DNA of 64,000 nucleotides from the NCBI GenBank assembly GCA_036346355.1, contig JAYEVF010000049.1, positions 236,001 to 300,000 of the forward strand, given 5' to 3'. Below are positions 55,987 through 64,000 of this stretch, in pieces. The position numbers were made by a program, and so were the translations under genes. The stretch's first letter is position 1. Every line of letters begins with the position of its first letter. The DNA comes from Rhipidocladum racemiflorum. Its lineage: Eukaryota > Streptophyta > Magnoliopsida > Poales > Poaceae. A model generated the notes under the pieces. It had not been told where the DNA came from, did not search any database, and was given only the letters and a program-made list of their open reading frames with translations.

Positions 55987-58900
55987 TGTCGGGACCCGAA
56001 TTTGCAAATCCGGACCCTCTGTGTATTCAGCACTAGTCGAGGAGCAGCTAGTGCACCGCAGTCTTAACATCGGTAAATATCACAATCATACCCATCGATA
56101 TTATCAAAAGTGCTTTATTTAAATAACCAAAGCTGGTTACTTGACCTTATGGTCAAGTTACAAATGTATGCCTCGCAAAGGCGAAACTTATTAAAAGAGA
56201 AATAATAGCGGCGGAAAATAAGATAACCCGTGGCGCCATCCAGTATACCACGAACAGGCCCGGCGGGCTCGCATCCTAAGTAGACGGATCCTCTTGGAAT
56301 TCCTCCTCCAGAATTTGGCGTAGTCTCCTCTTCAAGCGGTATTGTGTTGAGGCAAGGGTGAGTACTTGGTACTCGACAAGTCATGCCTGAGAATGCAAGC
56401 TAATATACTATATGCATGGCTTGATACAAAGGAATAGCTCAAGGTATATTTGCGATGCTTGACATTCGAAAAGTAATATAAGTAGATTCGGCGGTAGAAA
56501 TAAGTAAAGCGTAAATAACTTTTCAAGAAGTTTAATAAACATTTTTCCCCATCCTAAACCATATTTCCATCATCTTCATTATTAAACCAAACCAACTTCC
56601 AAATCCAAGTTATTTTGAGAAAGTCTAACCCTTGGTGTAATTCCCGAGCATTGTCGATCTAGTGGACTCGGCTATTTAAATAGATTCTAAACTCTGCGAG
56701 AGGTTATGCACTTTACCCACAAGATACAGTCAAACACCACAAAGGCGAGTTCCGTAACAAAACCTTTCGGAAGCCTCAAACAACACAGGTGGTCCTCTCA
56801 GGTTAGTGCTCTACACCATCCCTTCCCTTAGCCAAGGCGAAGTATGGGACCAACACACCGTTAGATGGGTATCGGCCCACGACCACGATCGCTCCCCGTA
56901 CAATCACACAAGCGGTGTAATTGACACCACTGAGGCTCCACAAGCGAGTCCTTAGCGACTTAGTCAACTAGGGCCGTCCCATTCCAGCCATGTGGTTGCA
57001 AGTATGACCAGTTCAAAGGCTTGCAAGGTTAAGTCCTTAGAGTGACCAGGCAAGACTACCGAAGAACCAAATCAACATCCCCAATGCCACAAGCTGGCCC
57101 ACGATTACTCTTGCCACATGCCCGGTCAAAAGCGTTTATCAAACCCCGAGTTGATTACCATGCACCACGTGCCATCAACATCACATGATACTTTTCCCAA
57201 AAAAGATTCAAAATATCATTAAGACAATATTAACATTTTATTGTACAAAATCATGTCATTAGAACGTAGCTTGAGTCTAAGCGTTATACTACAACGGTCT
57301 AAACCCATGTTTGCAATTTAATAATGTCCAACTAGTAAACCACTTCCAGGGTGACAAAGGGTCATGGCACATACTTAAGTAATCAAGGTGTCATATAGCA
57401 AATTGTTATTTATCTAACCCCCAGGTTTAAACAAAGTATTTTTCTAATTGAACTAGCATGCAATAGTTTAAATCAAAATAGATTTGAAATAGGATCAACA
57501 TGGTCAAAGCACAACTTGCCTTCAAAAGTACTTGCTCTTGGTCTTGAGTTGGATCTGAGTCAACACTTCTCCTTGAATCCTTAGGCACTTCAACGTCTAC
57601 TCGTAAATCTTGAAAATAGCAAATACACGAAAAAACAATAGGCAAAAAGTATCCAAACATCCAAATAAAATAAATAAACAGAGAGAACATAAATTTCTGG
57701 ATTTTTAGGAACTGGAATCGTTCAAATCGGAGTTAAAATGCAAAAGTTATGATTAATTAAATTTTAAATAATCAATTAAATAATATTACAGAAAAACTTT
57801 AGTCCAAAAATTAAATAAAATTCATATTTGAGTAGATCTGAATTTTATAGAAATTTAGAAATTTGAATCACTCAAATCGGAGTTGAAGCGCCAAAAGTTA
57901 TAAGCGTTTGAAGTTTGAAACAAAATCTGAAATCATTATTCGAATTAATAAATCATTTTCTTTTTCGGAAATTAATTATTGCGTCAGCATGGACACGTGT
58001 CAGCTCCTGATTGGCTGGCTGACGTCAGCCGGCTCATGGGCTTGGTCCACGGTTTGGCTCGGTCCACCAGTGGACTCGGTCCCTGACTTCGGGTGAGGCG
58101 GCAGTGGGACCCACTGTCGGTCGCGGGTCTCACGCATAGCGGTGGCGTGTGGGCCCTCGACATGCGGGGCCAGCGTGTCGAGACACGCGCTCACACGCAG
58201 CGTCTGGCGTGACAGCGTCGATCCAACTTCCCGACCGTGGCGCCAATCCGTAGTTGATTTGAAATTCGGCGGCGCGATTAGATCCAGGGTTAACACGTTG
58301 AATCTACTCGATGATCGTGGGCGTTCGATCTAGATCGGGCGGTCGAGATCTAATCCTATAATAACACTACTACGGCCGCGTGGCGATTGTGAACCGTTGG
58401 ATCTTGATCCAGCGGTCCCGAATCTAACCGGGTTTAGAACACGTGAACTCACCTCAGCCTTACGATCAAGATCGGACGGTCCACGCAGCTTCGCGAGGCG
58501 ATGGCGGCGATGGCGGAGGCTGCGACCACCGAGGCGAAGCGGCGACAAGCGGCGGCGCTCGGGGTTGCTCGGCGAGATGAGTCCTCCCGCCGGGTGCGTC
58601 TTGTCCGCGGGGATTAGGATCACAGGCTCCTTCTCGGCGGAAGGCGGCGGGCGGCGGCGAATCGAACAAAAACGCGGCGGTCACCTCCTCCAACTCTGGC
58701 GAGCTCGCCGCGAATAAGCGGCGGCGGCTCGAGCGAGATGGCTCGAGGAAGCAGTGCGCAAGGATAGAGGGCAACCTCGGGCGTGACCAGGGCTTTAAAT
58801 AGCCTCGGCGTCCGTGCGAGGCGGAAACCTAATTCTACGGCGGGCGGCGGAGTCGGCTTCGGACTTCGGCGGAGAGCGATGGCGCTCGGCCGTCCACGTG

Positions 58901-59428
58901 GCACGATCAGCGGCCCACGATCGCCGCGAGCCTTGATCGGATCCGGGCGGATCTGACGGCTTTCGAACGTGCAGGCGGATCTCGGTAGTTGGATCTTGAT
59001 CAACGGTTGGGATTGATTAGGGTTTTAATTTGGTTTGATCGAGTCAAGCGGCTCGGTCGGGTTCAGTCGGACTCGAACTTCGAGTCGACTCGGGCTTTCG
59101 GATCGGATGAGCAGTACAAACCCACTCGCATTTTCCAGCGATTTAATATTTAAAATAATTCGATAATTCATTTAATTCATTAAAAATAGCAAAAGACTGA
59201 GAAAAATTCGAGAAAAATTACGGAAAATACTTTGGAACATTTTGGACTCAAATAAAATATTTCCAACAAAATTTTATTTGCAAAATTAAATTCTTTAATT
59301 ATTTCAAAATGGAATAAATTCAAATAAATTCGAGATAAATCCAAATAAATTCGAGAAAATTCCAAAAATTTCACCAAAGTGCCAAATCACACATGAATTT
59401 AAGAAAAGCAAAATTTTGGGGTGTTCTG
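55987..59428 (-). repeat. Element D 5' LTR
   Basis: Matches 46901-50339 over its full length. Differences cluster at CAG, CTG and CCAG: for example CTGG at 50131 against ACGG at 59220, and TTCCAG words near 50240 against TTCGAG near 59330. Confidence 0.9.
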
Positions 59429-60142
59429 AGTTCTCCTTGCTTACGGCCAGGACTCTCCTCCTGGCCCGGCTTGTGGTTCCTCCTCCTCCGACCTGGTTCC
59501 CATCTCCCTTACGGCTCCTAGTGCTTGCTCTCCTTCTTTGTGGTTCGAGATCTTGCTTGGGGGCTCCTCCATTTAGGGTTCTTGCCTTCGGTGGTTTGTT
59601 CTCTGGTGGTTCTTGGTTGGGGATGAAAGAACAAGAATGGAGAGGTTGCTTGCCTTTCTTTGGTGAGGAAAGGTTAAATGGAGGCTGGTTGCTTGCTGCT
59701 TGACCTATGGGTAGAAGAGGGCATGGCCCCTGAGGCGTCGCGACGTCTGCGAAGAGGCTGGGGAAGGCAGCGTGTTGGGCTTGACCAGGTTGAAAGTGGG
59801 AAGGCGGGTGTTACTTGGTCAAATTCTGGGGTTACCAAGTTACCCTGTTGGCTCCTTTTACCGAATTACTAAATGGTTCTACTAATACGGATACTGCCAA
59901 TCCGAATCGGTATACGATTGCCGAATGGCGATACCCGATCTAGAGAGAGGTCTTGAAGCTCGACTAATCTGGTCACAGTATCTCGGTGATCAATACCTGC
60001 GCTGGAGGTAGCGGCAATCCCCTTTCTATCTCTATTCGCTCTAATCGCATTTTAAAATTTTCGCAATTAGATTACTTTAATTACTGCACTAGTTACTCAT
60101 TACTATTGTTATTTGCTTAGTTAATTTTTCTAGGTTATTACA

Positions 60143-61127
60143 ACCTCCATGCTAGCAACCAAAATAGCGAGGCACGAGCATCTTCATCAATCCATGTCTT
60201 GTGGCGATGGCGAGTCTAAAAGACTCCACAACATCGGTATAATTATCAATGATCTTCTAGCGGCGGCGTCATTACGCCTCCTTGGGAATAACAGCGTAGC
60301 GAGGGAGTTGGGCGAGGCGGACGGGATAATTCGCGGTAAGAAACTCCCAAAGGCCGACCACGCATGTGAAGGCACAAGTGAAGAACCCAATCTCGATAAT
60401 TGAGACCATCAAAAATGATCGGGCGGCGAGCGAAAGCGATCCCGAAAAACCGAAAGTGATGACATTTTTTTACCGGAACCCAAACTTCTTAATCAGCTCA
60501 CGATTAGAAAAGGCATGAGTTCGATCATGCGCCTCTAGCCAGAAGAAACCGAAGGAGCCAAGACCAAGCGGGCCGATGCGGAAGGAAGACATGGCGGAGC
60601 GGCGAAGCGGGCGTTAGCGGTGAGAACGCGGAGAAAAACGGCGGCGACTTCGGCTCAGCGATCCGGCCAGCCGATCAAAGCGGCTGAAGCGGTCGATCGG
60701 TCGGAGAAAGCGCCGTTAGGCGAAACAGGCGCCCGAAGGCTCAACGTCGGCGATCTCGAGCGGTCGGCGTCGGCGGACTCTGGAGCACAGAAGGTCGGGA
60801 GAACAGCGGAAAAAGGCCGAGCTCCGCCGACTTGGCTGGAAACCAAGCGGAGAAATACACTGGCGGCGGTGGCGAGCGTACGCGGCGGCGTGAAGATAGC
60901 GAAGGCAGCGATGACCCGGCAGCGGGCGAGATGCCCGGCGGCGGCTAATGGTGGCGGAGAAGCGGACAAATCTGAAAACGCCGGCTTGGAGAATAAGCGT
61001 CGCGAGCAGCGGCGCCAAGCGAAGAAGTGCGGACCACGAGGAGCCGATGGAGCGGGTTGAGCAACCGAGGCGACAATAGGAGTCGCCTAAAAACAAACCT
61101 AACCCTAAAACCTTAGCCCTGATATCA
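60143..61127 (-). pseudogene. gag: Duplicate copia F' gag N-terminus and leader
   Basis: The gag start is the ATG at 60465, and the GC-rich leader runs to about 61110. The primer site reads TGATATCAGGGC with one change from TGGTATCAGGGC. Compared with 37909-38925, most CAG and CTG words are lost or altered (for example AGCAGCAT to GGCGGCGT near 60260). Confidence 0.85.
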
Positions 61128-61255
61128 TGTTATGAATAGCACTTGTATTCATCATGAGGCCAATGGGCCAGTATATATACATGTACACAAGGGTATAAAG
61201 GGAAAGCCTATATTAGGCAATATCTATACAAGGTATAACAGGATACTGTCTAACA
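61128..61255 (-). repeat. Duplicate copia F' 5' LTR
   Basis: 128 bp, nearly identical to 38926-39053. It is followed by GACAC in place of GCCAC. Confidence 0.9.
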
Positions 61256-61909
61256 GACACATCTTCTGGTGCATACCTCGACAGTTGCGTAAACTTGTTG
61301 AGGTACTTGGAAACACTTTGGTTTCCCTGATGCAGCTTGCGAAACTCTCTTCATCTCAATAATACCCGTCAGTATGTGAGCCGCACGGAAAGCTTTAGTG
61401 AATTCCTCCCAAGTGATAGCCTGGGCATCCTGATGGACCGCACAAAAATTATCCCACTAGTTTGCAGCTACACCTTTCAGTTGGTGGCTCGCATAAAGCA
61501 CTTATAATCATTGCATTGAGCCAACCGGAGCTTCTTCTCTACATCTTTCAATCAGTCATCTGCCTCTAAGGGTTCACTGCTCCCGTGAAGGTAGGTGGTC
61601 TAGTTCTCATTAACTCCCCAAGTTTAGGCGGGGCGGCATCAATGGTCTTGCGGTGGTGTTGGTGTGGATTATTCACCATGTTCTAAGCCAGGGCTTGCAA
61701 CAAGCTGAAGCGCATTGTCATCATCTGTTGAATATCTGCCACTAGGGGTTGGAATGATGGCGGCGGCGGTGGCACTTCTTTGCTCTGGCTGTTCTTGTGG
61801 TTCATGATCGTTCTGTTGTTCTTGTGGCCTTTGCTGACCACATCCACGACCCACGACCTCCTCTGTGACCTCTACGATCAGCTCCACGACCCCTTCCTTG
61901 GTTCTCCAT
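61256..61909 (-). pseudogene. gag: Duplicate element E' gag N-terminus
   Basis: The counterpart of 39054-39709, with ATG at 61909. The same in-frame stops are present, with additional differences at CTG sites near 61636-61660 and 61775. The leader continues to 62460 without coding signals. Confidence 0.8.
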
Positions 61910-62460
61910 CTGAAGCGACGGCCAGGAAAGGTTAGCAATAGATAAGAGGGAACAACTAAGATAGAAGACTAGGGATATAGCTATTCCAAGGCAAAACAAG
62001 TAAATAATTTCTCTAACTTTAGATGTGATTGCAACGCAATGCCTAGGGCAAGTGTACAACACACCCGACACACAAGAAACAAAAATCCCGGATAAGCGTG
62101 ACTAAGCGTTACTAAGCTGGAAAAGGGGCAACCTACACTAACGTGTGAGCACCATTAATTTAACCTATATGGAAGTCCTTTCGAGCACCTTCTCGGCGAC
62201 TTAATCATTCTAGCGACTCCTTCACTTTGGTCTTGAAAGGTATGAAGCATCCTCTTGCTTTGCATCTTCACGAAAGGCTCGAGGCTTTGAGAAGTTTCAT
62301 AAGATGAGATCAAATTGAACTTTCAAAATAATATCTCAGCAAACAAAAGGAGTAAGAACCTAAGAATAAGATGAGAGGGGACAAACTATTTAATGCCAAT
62401 TCGTTGGTTTGTTTTAGAGAATAATTTTGAAATTATTCTAAAGACCATGCTAACTAAGGT

Positions 62461-63162
62461 TGTGATTTCCGAATCCGAACCCTATGTGTATAACTGCACT
62501 ATTCTCGGATCAAGCTAGTGCACATAGTGGAAACAGTGATAACACATCCATATCACGAATCAAATAATATTAAAACTCAAATAAAAGGTACCGGCCTTAT
62601 GGTCGATGAATACAAATAAATAGCCACATGGCTTTAGTTCAATAAAGTAACGTGAAACAAAATAAATAATTACGAGATAAACCCATCCATGTGCCTAATA
62701 GGCAATCGAATAGAGTGCGCATCCTAAATTCGGATCTCCTTCATCAAAACTACAAGCATAGACAAAACTACAAGCATAGTACTCGTAGTCACCTTACCTT
62801 CTGCATTCTCTTACGTGGAAAGTGGGGAATATTACAAGGGTGATTACACCACCGTACTATCAAGCGTTGGAAACTTAATGCATGATAAGCGACATAAAAC
62901 AATGTTTAACTTCAAATACCACTAGTAATTTCACAAAGCATCATTTGACAAATGTAGTTGTAATAATTGAAATTTAATATGACAAGCTGAGCAGGTTCCA
63001 ATCACCCGATTGGCTCCAACCGTAAACCACAACTTTGAGAGTTTCCATCTGCTCACGGATTCCCAAAGCATCTTTTTCATTTAAAAACAAAACCATAAAA
63101 TCTACAATGTGAAAGCGTACCTCGCATGCCCTTGACCATGGGCACGGCTACTTAAGTAGTTT
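62461..63162 (-). repeat. Duplicate element E' 5' LTR (partial)
   Basis: The counterpart of 40259-40965, cut at the same place by copia G'. Confidence 0.75.
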
Positions 63163-64000
63163 TGTTAGAGATAGAGTCCTATTCCTTATTGGTTAGAGAT
63201 AGAGTCCTATTCCTATTCCTATTCCTTTTTGCTTATGTACACTATATATTGTGGCCATTGGCCCTCATATTGAATACAAGTGCTATTCATAACATGGTAT
63301 CGAGCATAGGTTGAAACCCTAGCTCCAAGATTCTTCATTTCTTTGCTGCCCTCGGGAGGAACAATTTCTACTCCAGAGGCGGCTATCTCGTGTGAGGCGG
63401 CCACCTGCGTCATCGCGCTTGTTGTCGCCGCCTTCTTTGCCATCGGCTTCCATTGCCACTCGGCAGCGGCGAACCTCCGGCCGACCGGTCGCTTAGTGAT
63501 GCCGTCGACATGATCTCCATGGTTGTGCCATCTTCGGAGTCTGCTGCGTGAGGGCGAACTTCGACCTCCTTCCACCGCTCCTTGGTGTTCAAATCTGAAA
63601 GCGGCCCGTCGCGGGTGGCGAAGCGAGGCGCGCCCGGCCGCCTTGCCGTTGGGCAGCGAAGTGCCGCCGCCACCGCCATTGCCAAGGGATTACGTGCATC
63701 TCCGTGTCATTTGTCGCTGCCGCTGCCCTCCTGGTGCGAGCTCTGCTTCTTTCTGTTGGTCTTCTCAAAGCGTGGCTCGGCCACCTCGTCATCGGATCTG
63801 GCGCTCTTGCATCTCGGAATCGTCCGCCCCGACGGCTCCTCCCGGCCGGACCCAGCTCTACTTGTCGCCGTCTGGACGAGCTCGCCGCTCGTGGATCGCC
63901 GCCGCCGCCCGTGGATCTGGTTCGGCCGCACCTCGTCGACTCGGTCAGCCCGTGCATCCGCCGTCGTCGGGCCTCTGCCGTCGTCTTCTGCTCGAAGGCC
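63163..64000 (+). mobile_element. Duplicate copia G' (runs off the window)
   Basis: The LTR is 63163-63294, followed by TGGTATCGAGC at 63295 where copy one has TGGTATCAGAGC. The leader continues to the window end, equivalent to position 41808. The loss of two bases in a site that must pair with tRNA is one of the clearest signs of CHG-linked error. Confidence 0.85.

Larger units (their letters stand above)
46901..59428 (-). mobile_element. Tekay-like gypsy element D
   Basis: A 12.5 kb chromovirus with long LTRs (46901-50339 and about 55987-59428) and a 5.6 kb internal region on the minus strand. The TSD is GGTTC against AGTTC, with the right LTR end garbled (GTGTTCTG where GTGTTACA is expected). 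The internal order is primer site, pre-gag ORF, Gag, protease, RT, RNase H, integrase and chromodomain-like tail. It is absent from the other duplication copy, so it is the youngest insertion. Its coding frames are broken at very many places, often at CAG/CTG, which I suspect is partly technical. Confidence 0.92.
44329..60142 (-). mobile_element. Duplicate solo LTR C', split by element D
   Basis: The parts are 44329-46900 and 59434-60142, together equal to solo LTR C. The flanking ACCTC is kept at both ends (44324-44328 and 60143-60147). D entered at GGTTC (46896-46900), and a slightly changed AGTTC stands at about 59429-59433. Confidence 0.9.
42878..64000 (+). repeat. Second copy of a 9.7 kb direct tandem duplication
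   Basis: From 42878 on, the sequence matches 33185 onward, in the same order and orientation, until the window ends at the equivalent of 41808. The only large difference is the 12.5 kb element D at 46901-59428. The junction falls between copia G repeat DNA and Reina B gag. Two copies of the TSD-flanked solo LTR and of copia F LTR prove duplication and not independent insertion. Most small differences are at CAG, CTG or CCGG. Confidence 0.93.

Noticed and set aside
42878..64000. Deamination of methylated cytosine as the cause of copy differences
   Set aside because: C-to-T change would give TAG/CAA or CTA/TTG. The observed changes are mostly deletions or CAG to CG or CGG and CTG to ACG or TTTG, not transitions.

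Overview
This window is from a plant nuclear genome, most likely a grass (Poaceae). It is intergenic heterochromatin built from nested transposable elements. I find no ordinary host gene, rRNA, tRNA or CRISPR array. The evidence is Ty3/gypsy chromovirus and Ty1/copia polyproteins, initiator-tRNA-Met primer sites, a grass-type hAT transposon, a Stowaway-like MITE, and precise target-site duplications (TSDs) at most boundaries.

Layout. The base layer is an old minus-strand Tekay/Del-like gypsy (element E), from about 650 to 40965. Its 3' LTR (about 651-2517 plus 10211-10645) carries a MITE (1157-1484) and a minus-strand Sirevirus-like copia (Sire1, 2518-10210, TSD CCGCG). Its pol holds a truncated foreign LTR (11712-12790). 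Its gag holds a hAT transposon (14268-18053, TSD CCTCTTGC) and a short-LTR copia F (18180-39053, TSD GCCAC). Copia F is itself split by a second Sirevirus (Sire2, 20951-28164), a Reina-like gypsy B (29073-34583, TSD TGCCC) and a 3.3 kb solo LTR C (34641-37908, TSD ACCTC). A plus-strand short-LTR copia G starts at 40966 inside the 5' LTR of E.

At 42877/42878 the sequence jumps back to what lies at 33185, so about 9.7 kb (33185-42877) is tandemly duplicated in direct orientation. The second copy runs to the window end. It is interrupted by a 12.5 kb Tekay-like gypsy D (46901-59428) inserted in the second copy of solo LTR C. The order of events is E, then hAT, copia F and Sire1, then Sire2, B and C inside F, then the tandem duplication, then D.

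How the parts work. Every polyprotein here is broken except the 717-residue Gag of Sire2. Sire1 and Sire2 share one architecture: Gag, a short protease start, then directly the RNase H end, with integrase and most reverse transcriptase missing. This suggests a non-autonomous Sirevirus subfamily that needs enzymes from a partner element. Their LTRs carry an array of hairpins and a tandem G-box repeat, and the zone before the 3' LTR carries multiple polypurine tracts.

Data quality. Repeated copies differ mostly at CAG, CTG and CCGG (CHG) sites, by small deletions and odd substitutions, not by C-to-T changes. This is densest after about 43 kb and fits long-read base-calling errors at CHG-methylated cytosines. 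Many frameshifts in the right half may therefore be technical.
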